Shown here: positions 8,237 to 16,696 of the stretch, one piece after another
How the letters are laid out: every line of letters starts with the position of its first letter
How positions within the stretch are numbered: position 1 is the stretch's first letter
From: Tropicimonas marinistellae
Lineage (GTDB): Bacteria > Pseudomonadota > Alphaproteobacteria > Rhodobacterales > Rhodobacteraceae
DNA length: 64,000 nt
Assembly: GCF_001509585.1 (NCBI RefSeq)
Contig: NZ_LNCI01000010.1
Span: forward strand, 1 to 64,000
Direction of reading: 5' to 3'
Made by a program: the position numbers and the translations under genes
The notes under the pieces: generated by a model
Told to the model about the DNA's origin: nothing
What the model saw: only the letters and a program-made list of their open reading frames with translations
Database searches by the model: none

Positions 8237-9205
8237 ATGGATTTCTCCACCCTCATCCAGATCCTCGATTCCACGCTGCGGATGGCCACGCCATTGCTGC
8301 TTGCATGCCTCGCGGGGCTCTTCTCCGAACGGTCGGGCATTTTCGACATCGGGCTCGAAGCCAAGATGCTGATCTCCGCCTTCTTCTCGGCGGCGGTCGC
8401 TTACGAAACGGGTTCGGTCTGGCTCGGTCTGCTGGCCGGGATCGGCAGCTCCTTGGTCTTTGCCGCCATTCACGGGGTCGCCTCGATCACGTTTCGCGGC
8501 AACCAGCTGATCTCCGGGGTTGCGCTCAACTTTCTCGCCGCCGGCATGACGGTGCTTATCGCACAGAACTGGTTCCAGCAGGGCGGACGCACGCCGTCTC
8601 TCATGGGCGGTGCCCGGTTCGAGCCTCTCACCCTGCCCTTCGCCGATAGCTTGGCGGCCGTCCCGATCTTCGGCCCGCTCTACGCGGAGCTGCTCTCCGG
8701 TCACTCCATCCTGGTCTATGTGGCGTTGCTGGCGGTACCGGCCTCATGGTGGGTGTTGTTTCGCACCCGCTTCGGGCTCCGCCTGCGCGCGGTGGGTGAA
8801 AACCCCGCGGCGGTGGACACCGCCGGCGTTTCGGTCGTTGCCCTGCGCTATTCGGCCGTGGCCATCGCCGGGCTGCTCTGCGGCATTGCCGGCGCCTACA
8901 TGTCCACCGGTCTCGGCGCCGGATTCGTGAAGGATATGACAGCGGGCCGCGGCTATATCGCGTTGGCGGCGCTGATCTTCGCCAAGTGGCGCCCGTGGTA
9001 TGCCCTTTCGGCCTGTCTGCTCTTCGGGCTGTTGCAGGCGCTGGCGCTCCGCACGGACGTGGTGGCGCGGATCTTCCCGTTCGAGATGCCGGTGCAGCTG
9101 CTCGACAGCCTGCCCTATATCCTGACGGTCGTGATCCTCGCCGGCTTCGTGGGCAAGGCCATCCCGCCAAGAGCCGGCGGCACGCCTTACGTGAAGGAAC
9201 GTTGA
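8237..9205 (+). CDS. Nucleoside ABC importer, permease subunit 2
   Basis: A 322-residue partner permease (NupQ/YufQ type), smaller than subunit 1, as usual. It has the GIFDIGLEAKMLISAFFSA block (~residues 34-52) and RLRAVGENPAAVDTAGVSV near residue 185, the two family hallmarks, in about eight membrane segments. With the BMP protein and the double ATPase this makes a complete purine-nucleoside-type importer; the actual ligand cannot be read from the sequence. Confidence 0.9.
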   Translation: MDFSTLIQILDSTLRMATPLLLACLAGLFSERSGIFDIGLEAKMLISAFFSAAVAYETGSVWLGLLAGIGSSLVFAAIHGVASITFRGNQLISGVALNFLAAGMTVLIAQNWFQQGGRTPSLMGGARFEPLTLPFADSLAAVPIFGPLYAELLSGHSILVYVALLAVPASWWVLFRTRFGLRLRAVGENPAAVDTAGVSVVALRYSAVAIAGLLCGIAGAYMSTGLGAGFVKDMTAGRGYIALAALIFAKWRPWYALSACLLFGLLQALALRTDVVARIFPFEMPVQLLDSLPYILTVVILAGFVGKAIPPRAGGTPYVKER

Positions 9206-9215
9206 TGGCCATTCG

Positions 9216-9240
9216 GGGACGGCCTCGGTGCGGCCGTCCC
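9216..9240 (+). terminator. Stem-loop after the ABC operon
   Basis: GGGACGGCC (9216-9224) pairs perfectly with GGCCGTCCC (9232-9240) around a seven-base loop. It lies 10 bases after the permease stop. There is no T-tract, so it may act as an mRNA 3'-end stabiliser or a weak terminator. Confidence 0.45.
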
Positions 9241-9364
9241 GAACTCGGCAATGCGCGGCAACCGCGGCCCCAACCTCACATCTCAGCCGCCAAACTGCGG
9301 GAATGTCTCAACCGCACCGGCTTCGCCGTTGCCGTACCAAGGCGCACGGCCTAAAGAAAAAAGT

Positions 9365-10291
9365 ATGCAGATCTACCTCCCGATCGCCGAAGTGTCCGTC
9401 AACGCCTTCATGCTTCTGGGCTTGGGCGGGATGGTCGGAGTGCTGTCAGGCATGTTCGGCGTCGGCGGCGGCTTCCTCATGACCCCCTTGCTGTTCTTCA
9501 TCGGGATACCGCCGGCAGTGGCGGTCGCCACCGAGGCCAACCAGATTGTCGCATCGTCGTTCTCGGGTGTGCTTGCGCACTGGCGCCGCAAGACGGTCGA
9601 CATTCGGATGGGCATGGTGCTGCAGGTTGGTGGTCTGATCGGTGCCGCTCTCGGCGTATTGGTTTTCAATTTCCTGAAATCCATGGGCCAAGTCGACCTG
9701 TTGATCCGGCTTAGCTACGTGGTTTTTCTCGGTATCGTCGGGTCCTTGATGTTCGTGGAATCGCTCGGTGCACTTCGCCGCTCAAGAGCAGCTGCGGGGC
9801 CTCGCAAACCGGTTCGACGTCAGCGGAACTGGGTCCATACCTGGCCGCTCAAGATGCGCTTTCGCACCTCGGGCCTGTATATCTCGGTCATTCCACCGAT
9901 CCTCGTGGGAATGGCTGTCGGTGTATTGGCGGCGATCATGGGCGTTGGCGGCGGATTCATCATGGTGCCGGCGATGATTTATATTCTCGGCATGCCAACC
10001 AAGGTCGTCGTCGGGACATCGCTGTTCCAGATCATCCTGGTTACAGCCTTCACGACGATGCTGCATGCCACAACCAACCATACCGTTGATATGGCGCTTG
10101 CGGTGCTTCTGCTGGTGGGTGGCGTCGTGGGGGCGCAGATCGGCACCCAGATCGGCACGAAACTCAAGGCAGAGCAACTGCGTGTCCTGTTGGCGGCACT
10201 CGTGTTGCTGGTCTGCGGCAAGCTCGCCGGTGACCTGCTGCTGGAACCGACCGAGCTCTACTCGATCGGAACATCCGGAGGCCACGGATGA
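9365..10291 (+). CDS. TauE/SafE-family permease (putative anion exporter)
   Basis: A 308-residue inner-membrane protein with two homologous halves, each opening with the family's glycine motif: LSGMFGVGGGFLMTPLL (~residue 24) and LAAIMGVGGGFIMVPAM (~residue 190). Characterised relatives export sulfite, sulfoacetate or similar organic anions. About eight membrane segments are visible, with a basic cytoplasmic linker (~residues 140-170). ATG 9365 has only a weak A-rich ribosome site. It is coupled by ATGA to a TIGR02186 gene, a pairing common in this bacterial group. Confidence 0.85.
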   Translation: MQIYLPIAEVSVNAFMLLGLGGMVGVLSGMFGVGGGFLMTPLLFFIGIPPAVAVATEANQIVASSFSGVLAHWRRKTVDIRMGMVLQVGGLIGAALGVLVFNFLKSMGQVDLLIRLSYVVFLGIVGSLMFVESLGALRRSRAAAGPRKPVRRQRNWVHTWPLKMRFRTSGLYISVIPPILVGMAVGVLAAIMGVGGGFIMVPAMIYILGMPTKVVVGTSLFQIILVTAFTTMLHATTNHTVDMALAVLLLVGGVVGAQIGTQIGTKLKAEQLRVLLAALVLLVCGKLAGDLLLEPTELYSIGTSGGHG

Positions 10292-11052
10292 TCCGGTGGA
10301 TTGCTACCCTCGTGATCGCACTGTCGACCGCGAACGCGGCCCAAGCGCAGCAAATGGTTGCCGATCTGAGCCAAAGCCGGGTGTCGATCACCGCGAGTTT
10401 CGCCGGCTCGCATATCCTCGTTTTTGGCGCCGTGCGCGAGACTGCCGTTGGGCCACAGGAACCTTTCGATGTGATCATCACCGTGTCCGGGCCACTGCAG
10501 CCCGTCACCGTCCGAAAGAAGGATCGGGTAGCCGGTATCTGGGTGAACACGGAGGAAGCGCGCATCGACGCCGCCCCAACCTTCTACAATATCTCCACAA
10601 CTGGCCCGATGGCGGACATCCTGTCCGAGACAGCCGACCTGCGGCACTCGATCTCCACTCCGAACGCGATCCGTGCGGTGGGATTGACAGAGGATGTTTC
10701 CGAAGCGGACGCCTTCACCGAAGCCCTGATACGCATTCGACGCGCGGATGGGACCTATACCGAGGACGAGGGTGGCGTGACGCTGATTGGTCAGACGCTG
10801 TTTCGCACCGATATCGAGCTTCCGTCCAATATCGTCGAGGGAACATACCTGGCGCGGATCTTCATGATCCGGGACCAGCGGGTCGTGGCCACTTTTACGG
10901 ACGTTCTCGGTGTGCAGAAAGTTGGGCTCGAACGGTGGATCTATACCCTCGCCCAGGAGCAAGCGGCGCTTTACGGATTGCTCTCGCTAACCATCGCCAT
11001 TGCCGCCGGCTGGGGAGCATCGGCAACCTTCCGCTACATCCGCGGCAGCTAG
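10288..11052 (+). CDS. TIGR02186-family exported, membrane-anchored protein
   Basis: A 254-residue protein with an N-terminal signal peptide (residues 1-~21, ending AAQAQQ), a periplasmic domain, and a single C-terminal helix (~residues 222-245, LYGLLSLTIAIAAGWGASA) with a short basic tail. This is the layout of the TIGR02186 family of alphaproteobacteria, whose function is unknown. Start and stop of the two genes overlap (ATGA), so it is probably made with, and may help, the TauE/SafE permease. No catalytic motif is obvious. Confidence 0.8.
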   Translation: MIRWIATLVIALSTANAAQAQQMVADLSQSRVSITASFAGSHILVFGAVRETAVGPQEPFDVIITVSGPLQPVTVRKKDRVAGIWVNTEEARIDAAPTFYNISTTGPMADILSETADLRHSISTPNAIRAVGLTEDVSEADAFTEALIRIRRADGTYTEDEGGVTLIGQTLFRTDIELPSNIVEGTYLARIFMIRDQRVVATFTDVLGVQKVGLERWIYTLAQEQAALYGLLSLTIAIAAGWGASATFRYIRGS

Positions 11053-11281
11053 CGACGAGCCTATCGGCAGGTGAATAAGGCCCCGGCTTGGCGCTGCGCG
11101 ATGTAGCCTCAATTCGGTGCTAAGGGACACCTTCATGCACCTGCGCCGTTCTGCGACGGCCTATCCAGACGCTTTCGGAGCCGGAGCGACAACACGGCAC
11201 GGCCATGGAAACCCGCTTCCATCTCGCGGAACCTGGCATGATCGTTGAAGCAAACGGGATCCAGGCACGTTGCTGCCACGG

Positions 11282-11782
11282 TCAGGCGGTGCGGTTCAGT
11301 CGTTCCTCCAGCACCTCGAAGGGCACGGCCGGGTCGTTCTTTGCGTCACGGATCACAAGAGAGGTCTTCACGCTGGCCACGTTATCGGCAGCGGTGAGCT
11401 GCCCGGTCAGGAAGGACTGAAAGGTCGAGAGGTCGGGGGCGACGCATTTCAGAATGAAATCGATCTCGCCGTTCAGCATGTGGCATTCACGCACAAGTGG
11501 CCAGTCGCGACAGCGTTGCTCGAACGCACTAAGATCGGCTTCCGCCTGGCTGTTGAGCCCAACCATTGCGAACACCTGTACCTCGAACCCGAGCGCGCGG
11601 GGATCGACCTCGGCATGATAGCCGCGAATGTACCCGGCTTCCTCCAAGGTGCGCACACGTCGCAAACAAGGTGGCGCCGAGATCCCGACCCGGCGTGCAA
11701 GTTCGACATTGGTCATCCGACCGTCGGCTTGAAGCTCGGCCAAGATGTGACGGTCGATGGGGTCTAGTTTGCCACCCGACAT
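11282..11782 (-). CDS. Lrp/AsnC-family transcriptional regulator
   Basis: A 166-residue regulator. An N-terminal winged helix-turn-helix (residues ~5-60: LDPIDRHILAELQADGRMTNVELARRVG) is followed by an RAM/AsnC ligand-binding domain (residues ~70-150). Such proteins sense amino acids. ATG 11782 is set by AGGAGGG just upstream; the longer frame up to 11995 would overlap trxB and lacks a ribosome site. It is divergent from trxB across about 195 bp, so it may control itself and possibly trxB. The 229 bp between its stop and the TIGR02186 gene show nothing recognisable. Confidence 0.9.
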   Translation of the reverse strand: MSGGKLDPIDRHILAELQADGRMTNVELARRVGISAPPCLRRVRTLEEAGYIRGYHAEVDPRALGFEVQVFAMVGLNSQAEADLSAFEQRCRDWPLVRECHMLNGEIDFILKCVAPDLSTFQSFLTGQLTAADNVASVKTSLVIRDAKNDPAVPFEVLEERLNRTA

Positions 11783-11977
11783 GCGGCCCTCCTGAATTTT
11801 CCGAACCTTAGCGAGGCCACCGAAAGAGCGCAACATTGTTTCAATCCCGCGCAACTTTTGTCCGCATTGTGCTTGCTGCATGGCTCTGCACACCCAGGCC
11901 TTCCAGAAGCCGCGGGCTTTGCCTATATGGTCCAAGCCGTCGCACGCCAGTGCACAAGGTTCAACGAGAGGCTCACG

Positions 11978-12919
11978 ATGTCCAGCACCCGCCACACCCG
12001 CGTTCTAATTATCGGCTCCGGCCCGGCCGGCTACACTGCCGGCGTCTATGCCAGCCGGGCGATGCTGGAGCCGCTTCTGGTGCAGGGAATTCAGCCAGGC
12101 GGGCAGCTCACCATTACCACGGAAGTGGAGAATTGGCCCGGCGAGACGGAGATCCAGGGGCCTGACCTAATGCAGAACATGGAGGCGCATGCCCGCGCCG
12201 TGGGCACCGAGATCGTCTCGGACATCATTACCTCGGTCGACCTGTCGAAACGGCCCTTCGTGGCACAAAGCGACGGCGGCACCACCTACACGGCCGATGC
12301 ACTGATCCTGGCCACTGGCGCACAGGCGCGCTGGCTTGGGCTGCCAACTGAAGAGAAGTTCAAGGGCTTCGGCGTCTCCGCATGCGCCACCTGCGACGGC
12401 TTCTTCTATCGCGGCAAGGAGGTCGTCGTGATCGGCGGCGGCAACACGGCCGTCGAAGAAGCACTGTTCCTGACCAAGTTTGCCACAAAAGTCACGCTGA
12501 TCCATCGCCGCGACGAGTTGCGTGCGGAGAAGATCCTGCAGAACAGGCTCTTCAAGAACCCGAAAATCGAGGTCTTGTGGGATCACACGGTCGAAGAAGT
12601 GCTGGGCAACGACGCCCCCCTAAGCGTCACCGGCGTGAAGGCGAAGCACGTCAAGAGTGGCGAAGAGACGGTTGTCCCTTGCGACGGGTTCTTCGTGGCG
12701 ATCGGCCATGCGCCGGCCTCCGAACTGGTGAAGGACCAGTTGGAGACCCACATGGGCGGCTACGTGGTGACCGCGCCGGATTCGACGGCCACCTCGACCC
12801 CAGGTGTTTTCGCCGCGGGCGATCTGACGGACCACAAGTACCGCCAGGCGGTGACGTCTGCCGGCATGGGCTGCATGGCGGCCCTTGAGGCGGAGCACTT
12901 CCTGGCCGAACAGGAGTGA
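11978..12919 (+). CDS. trxB: Thioredoxin-disulfide reductase
   Basis: A 313-residue flavoprotein that uses NADPH to reduce thioredoxin in the cytoplasm. FAD loop IIGSGPAGYTAG (residues 11-22), redox pair C136-A-T-C139, NADPH loop VIGGGNTAVEEA (~residue 155) and the C-terminal VFAAGDLTDHKYRQAVTSAG FAD block are all present. ATG 11978 follows an AGAGG; the extra 40 upstream codons in frame have no ribosome site and start inside the promoter region. Lies divergent from the Lrp gene. Confidence 0.95.
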   Translation: MSSTRHTRVLIIGSGPAGYTAGVYASRAMLEPLLVQGIQPGGQLTITTEVENWPGETEIQGPDLMQNMEAHARAVGTEIVSDIITSVDLSKRPFVAQSDGGTTYTADALILATGAQARWLGLPTEEKFKGFGVSACATCDGFFYRGKEVVVIGGGNTAVEEALFLTKFATKVTLIHRRDELRAEKILQNRLFKNPKIEVLWDHTVEEVLGNDAPLSVTGVKAKHVKSGEETVVPCDGFFVAIGHAPASELVKDQLETHMGGYVVTAPDSTATSTPGVFAAGDLTDHKYRQAVTSAGMGCMAALEAEHFLAEQE

Positions 12920-13052
12920 TTGGCCGGTCGGAAGTGTTGTCCGAGCCGGATTTGGCGACGCCTCCCCGCCCCGGACCCGGCGGAGCTGCGTTGAAAGGCC
13001 ATATCGTCTCTGCCCAATGGCGGGGACGGTCATTACGGCGCGGTTTTTCCGA

Positions 13053-13436
13053 TTACTGGAAGGTTCGCAAATAGGCGACGACGTTCACGATGTCGGCCTC
13101 TTTCTTCAGACCGGCAAACGACATCTTGCCCTTGGGGATCAAGTCCTTCGGCTTTGTCAGATAGGTCGCCAACGCGGCATCGTCCCAGACCAATCCGCCT
13201 TCGGCAAGCTCCAGCAGGTTGTCCGAATACTTGAACCCCTCGACCTGTCCGGCCGGAGAATCCACGATGCCGTTCAGCAGCGGGCCGACCTTGTTCTTCG
13301 CCCCGTCCCCAACGGCGTGGCACGCCTTGCACTTCTTGAACACCTTTTCACCTGCTGCTGCATCGCCATCGGCGAACGCCGGCACGGCAAGCACCAAACC
13401 AAGCGCGGTCGCGAGGCAGGACATTGTAACCTTCAT
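13053..13436 (-). CDS. Periplasmic class I cytochrome c (c2/c550-like)
   Basis: A 127-residue secreted cytochrome. A signal peptide (residues 1-22, cut after AFA) precedes heme motif C36-K-A-C-H40 and a likely Met ligand in GKMSFAG (M105). It resembles small monoheme c2/c550 cytochromes that shuttle electrons from the bc1 complex to oxidases and, in denitrifiers, to NirS and NorCB; its place next to hemA and the denitrification island fits that, but the partner is an inference. AAGGAAA precedes the ATG. It lies 92 bp downstream of hemA on the same strand and is convergent with trxB. Confidence 0.85.
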   Translation of the reverse strand: MKVTMSCLATALGLVLAVPAFADGDAAAGEKVFKKCKACHAVGDGAKNKVGPLLNGIVDSPAGQVEGFKYSDNLLELAEGGLVWDDAALATYLTKPKDLIPKGKMSFAGLKKEADIVNVVAYLRTFQ

Positions 13437-13528
13437 ATCGTTTCCTTTTCTTGCATTGCTTGATTCCACGGACGAGAATCTGACTTTGTCGTCCCCGGCG
13501 GTGATCACCGGACACGACCGGACCGTCG

Positions 13529-14752
13529 CTATTGCGCGGCGACGGGCAGCCTTGCGAGCTGGCACCTCCCCCAAAGCACCTGAAGCGCATCCACAAGATG
13601 ATCGATGTCGCGTGGCCCGTGAACGGGCGACGGTGTGATCCGCAAGCGCTCTGTTCCTTTCGGCACCGTCGGGTAGTTGATCGGCTGGATATAGATCCCG
13701 AACTGGTCGAGAAGCATATCCGACAGGAACTTGCATTTGACCGGATCGCCGACGATCACCGGGATGATGTGGCTGGGATTGCGGACATGCGGAATGCCCA
13801 ACGCGTCGAGCCTCCGGCGCACCTCGGCGACGACCTCCCTGTGGCGAGCGCGTTCCAGCCCACTCTTCTTGAGATGACGGACCGAGGCGGCCGCCCCTGC
13901 AGCGATGGCCGGCGGCAGCGCGGTGGTGAAGATGAACCCGCTCGCGAAGCTGCGCACGAAGTCGCAAAGCTCCGCCGAGGCCGCAATGTACCCCCCCACC
14001 ACACCGAATGCCTTGCCGAGCGTGCCCTCGATCACCGTGAGCCGATCCATCACCCCCTCGCGCTCCGCGATTCCGCCACCCCGTGGGCCATAGAGACCGA
14101 CCGCATGAACCTCATCAAGGTAGGTCATGGCGCCGTACCGATCCGCAAGGTCGCAAATCGCGGCAATCGGCGCGATGTCACCGTCCATCGAGTAGACACT
14201 CTCAAAGGCGATGAGCTTTGGCGCACGTGGGTCGGCCTCCGCGAGTTTCTGTTCCAGATCGGACAGATCGTTGTGTTTCCAGATCTCTTTTTGTGCCCGC
14301 GAGTGGCGGATACCTTCGATCATGGACGCGTGATTGAGGCTGTCGGAGAACACGATGCACCCCGGAATCTGCGCCGCCAGCGTCCCGAGCGCGGCCCAGT
14401 TCGAGACATAGCCGGATGTGAACAGAAGTGCGGCTTCCTTGCCGTGCAGGTCGGCCAGTTCCCTTTCCAGGTCGACATGCGCATGCGTCGTGCCGGAGAT
14501 GTTCCGCGTGCCGCCGGCGCCGGCACCGCAGTGGTCGATTGCTTCGTGCATCGCTGCGATCACGTCAGGATGCTGGCCCATGCCGAGATAGTCGTTGGAG
14601 CACCAGACGGTCACTTCGTCCGTGCCGGCGTCGCGGGTGCGGGTCGCGGCAGGAAATTCTCCGCGCCGGCGTTGCAGGTCGATGAACACGCGATAGTTGC
14701 CGTCATCCTTCAAGTCGCTCAGCCGATGCCGAAAGAATGCCTGGTAATCCAT
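13529..14752 (-). CDS. hemA: 5-aminolevulinate synthase (ALAS)
   Basis: A 407-residue PLP enzyme that condenses glycine with succinyl-CoA to 5-aminolevulinate, the first step of heme synthesis by the C4 route used in Alphaproteobacteria. The PLP lysine is K247 in [26 protein letters not shown] and [16 protein letters not shown] are family blocks. Length equals the usual ~405. An FNR/DNR-like box lies 55 bp upstream of the start, shared with the divergent Crp/Fnr gene, so heme supply is probably raised during denitrification. It is the only hem gene here. Confidence 0.95.
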   Translation of the reverse strand: MDYQAFFRHRLSDLKDDGNYRVFIDLQRRRGEFPAATRTRDAGTDEVTVWCSNDYLGMGQHPDVIAAMHEAIDHCGAGAGGTRNISGTTHAHVDLERELADLHGKEAALLFTSGYVSNWAALGTLAAQIPGCIVFSDSLNHASMIEGIRHSRAQKEIWKHNDLSDLEQKLAEADPRAPKLIAFESVYSMDGDIAPIAAICDLADRYGAMTYLDEVHAVGLYGPRGGGIAEREGVMDRLTVIEGTLGKAFGVVGGYIAASAELCDFVRSFASGFIFTTALPPAIAAGAAASVRHLKKSGLERARHREVVAEVRRRLDALGIPHVRNPSHIIPVIVGDPVKCKFLSDMLLDQFGIYIQPINYPTVPKGTERLRITPSPVHGPRDIDHLVDALQVLWGRCQLARLPVAAQ

Positions 14753-14807
14753 CTGGTCCCCGCTGCGTTGTTCGCAACGATGCTAGGGCGAGGCGCTCCG
14801 GCCATAA

Positions 14808-14821
14808 ATGACAATAGTCAA
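14808..14821. promoter_or_regulatory. FNR/DNR-type box between hemA and the Crp/Fnr regulator
   Basis: ATGAC-AATA-GTCAA is an almost perfect inverted repeat (TGAC/GTCA) with the four-base spacer of the Crp/Fnr family. It is centred 62 bp before the hemA start and 140 bp before the regulator start. It resembles the three boxes found at norC, nirS/nirI and nosC, differing in the first base. Binding by the neighbouring regulator or by FnrL is inferred. Confidence 0.6.
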
Positions 14822-14954
14822 GCGATTGCCAGGCACGCGGTTCGCCGCCCGGCGATCTTTCGACTTGCCTTTATTGTCGTTTCGAAGGAGCGTCGCCCCG
14901 GAGTTGGCGGACCCATCGCGTATCTGCATAGGTCGGCACCGGGAGGAGAGAGGA

Positions 14955-15662
14955 ATGTCCGAAGAACCCAATAGGGAAATCGCGCGCAATTCGCTCCTGT
15001 TGAAGAGTTTTCCGAAGTCCTATGTCGATACCCTGCTCGCCAGGTCGACATGGCATAGCTACGACCGTGGCGAAACACTCTTCCTGCACGGTGAGACGGC
15101 CCGATCCATCCACATCGTGATAGACGGATGGATCAAGCTCTACCGGATCGCCGCCAACGGTGGAGAAACCGTGGTGTCAGTCTTCACCAAAGGCGAGAGT
15201 TTCGGCGAGGCCGTCGCGTTCAAGAACAGAAAGTACCCCGTCTCGGCCGAAGCCGTGACCGCGAGCCAGGTCATCCAGATTCCCTCGAACGTCCTGCTCG
15301 ACATGATGCGAAAGGACCTCGACGTCAGCGTTGAGATACTCGCCTCGACCTTCACCCATCTCCATTCGCTGGTCTCTCAGCTGGAGCAGCTTAAGGCACA
15401 GACCGGTGCGCAGCGCGTCGCGGAGTTTCTGCTTGAGTTCTGCGACGAAGAGGCTGGCAGCAGCATGGTGACGCTGCCGTACGACAAGGTCCTGATCGCC
15501 GGACGCCTGGGAATGAAACCCGAAAGCCTGTCGCGCGCCTTCGCCAAGCTGAAACCGTTGGGGGTACGGATTTCCCGCAACCACGCCTCGATCGACGATA
15601 TCGAGAGGCTTCGGGAGTACACCGAGGAAGATCCGGCGACGTCCTGGAACAAGGTGCTCTGA
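14955..15662 (+). CDS. Crp/Fnr-family regulator, DNR/NNR type
   Basis: A 235-residue regulator with an N-terminal cyclic-nucleotide-like sensor domain (residues ~15-120), a dimer helix (~125-155) and a C-terminal helix-turn-helix (~165-215, with KVLIAGRLGMKPESLSRAFAKL as recognition region). The cysteine cluster of oxygen-sensing FNR is missing (only one Cys, in LEFCDEE), so it is more like DNR/NNR, which respond to NO through heme. It sits next to norCBQDEF and divergent from hemA. GGGAGGAGAGAGGA precedes the ATG. Probably the activator of the nir, nor and nos promoters seen in this window; that role is inferred. Confidence 0.85.
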   Translation: MSEEPNREIARNSLLLKSFPKSYVDTLLARSTWHSYDRGETLFLHGETARSIHIVIDGWIKLYRIAANGGETVVSVFTKGESFGEAVAFKNRKYPVSAEAVTASQVIQIPSNVLLDMMRKDLDVSVEILASTFTHLHSLVSQLEQLKAQTGAQRVAEFLLEFCDEEAGSSMVTLPYDKVLIAGRLGMKPESLSRAFAKLKPLGVRISRNHASIDDIERLREYTEEDPATSWNKVL

Positions 15663-15856
15663 CGCGACGGCGCAATGCCGCGACCGAATACAGAGAGCAA
15701 GATCGGCCAACCTGGCGCCTGCGAGCATGTCCGATTGTGCCTTGAGACAGGCGAGCAGTACGTAATGCGGAAGCCACTGATCCGTGGCAAGCCCACGGCC
15801 GCCGTCACATCGTCGGTTTCTCAGCCACACTGCGCACGTCACCGCGAGCCCGACCG

Positions 15857-16129
15857 CTAGGAGACGACGGTCGGAACGAAGTATAGCGCAAGCAACAACA
15901 GGCAATAGAACCCCAGAACCCAGTTGAACCCGGCGCGCCAACCCGGGGCTTTCCAAAGACCGAGGTAGCGCGAGAGGATGACCCGCGCTTTCAACCAGGC
16001 CAGAACCAGGATGGCCCCTCCGACAGCAACCGGCGCGAGCCCGCGCGTCACCAGCGATGCGATGACGGTGGAAAGGCCGCTGAGGAGGAGAAGCGCCGAC
16101 CAGGCGCGGGTGAGCGGACAGACGCGCAT
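15857..16129 (-). CDS. norF: NorF, small membrane accessory protein of NO reductase
   Basis: A 90-residue protein with three hydrophobic helices (residues ~8-24, ~28-44, ~70-86), matching the NorF / cytochrome oxidase subunit IV-like family. NorE and NorF are accessory to NorCB activity or assembly in Paracoccus and Rhodobacter. It starts five bases after the norE stop and ends the norCBQDEF operon. ATG 16129 is used; a longer frame to 16273 would lie within norE. The ~190 bp between it and the convergent regulator gene contain no recognisable gene. Confidence 0.8.
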   Translation of the reverse strand: MRVCPLTRAWSALLLLSGLSTVIASLVTRGLAPVAVGGAILVLAWLKARVILSRYLGLWKAPGWRAGFNWVLGFYCLLLLALYFVPTVVS

Positions 16130-16133
16130 CGGC

Positions 16134-16694
16134 TTACGCGAGCAGATAGACGACTGGGAAGAGAAGCACCCACATGAGATCGACCATGTGCCAGAACGCG
16201 CCCGCGACTTTGATGTGATGTGCCTCGTCCCAGACTGCGACAAGCCCGAGGATAAGGATTCCGGCGGCGACATGCGCGGCGTGGAATCCGGTCAGCAGAT
16301 AGTAGAACATGAAAAACGGATGGGTTTCGAAACCTATCCCCTGTGCCGCCTTGTCGGCGTACTCGATGCCCTTGATCCAAAGGAACACCACTCCAAGCGC
16401 CATCGCTCCACCCAGGTGCAGACGGCTGGCAGCCCGACGCCCCGCCTCGCGCAAGTGCAACGCCCGCGCGGCTAGGAAGCCGCTGGTGACCAGAACCACG
16501 GTGTTCAGTGCCGCAGCGGTCCGGTGCAAGTGATCCTGCGCTTCGGCGAAGCCGGAAGGGTCCGTAATCCGGACGCCGAGAAATGCTGCTAGCCCCGCTC
16601 CGAAAACGAGCAACTCGCTGACGATGAGTACCCACATCAAAAGCTCGCCCGGCAGTTCTTCGACCGACCCGGGTCGCGGCATCGGCTCGGCCAT
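16134..16694 (-). CDS. norE: NorE, cytochrome c oxidase subunit III-like protein
   Basis: A 186-residue membrane protein of the heme-copper oxidase subunit III family with five helices. It begins PGELLMWVLIVSELLVFG and has the family's FLWIKGIEYADK and HAAHVAAG.IL blocks. In denitrifiers NorE is needed for full NO reductase activity but is not part of the purified enzyme. ATG 16694 is two bases before the end of norD, so the genes are tightly linked. Confidence 0.9.
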   Translation of the reverse strand: MAEPMPRPGSVEELPGELLMWVLIVSELLVFGAGLAAFLGVRITDPSGFAEAQDHLHRTAAALNTVVLVTSGFLAARALHLREAGRRAASRLHLGGAMALGVVFLWIKGIEYADKAAQGIGFETHPFFMFYYLLTGFHAAHVAAGILILGLVAVWDEAHHIKVAGAFWHMVDLMWVLLFPVVYLLA

Positions 16695-16696
16695 GC

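Noticed and set aside
10065-11078. Plus-strand 337-codon frame across the TauE and TIGR02186 genes
   Set aside because: Out of frame with two supported genes and rich in Arg/Trp/Ser, as expected for a shifted frame.
13437-13967. Upstream extension of the cytochrome c frame into hemA
   Set aside because: The signal peptide and ribosome site place the start at 13436; the extension is antisense-like and runs through hemA in another frame.
14955-15662. Regulator as an oxygen-sensing FNR with a [4Fe-4S] cluster
   Set aside because: The N-terminal cysteines are missing and only one cysteine is present in the protein, so DNR/NNR type is more likely.
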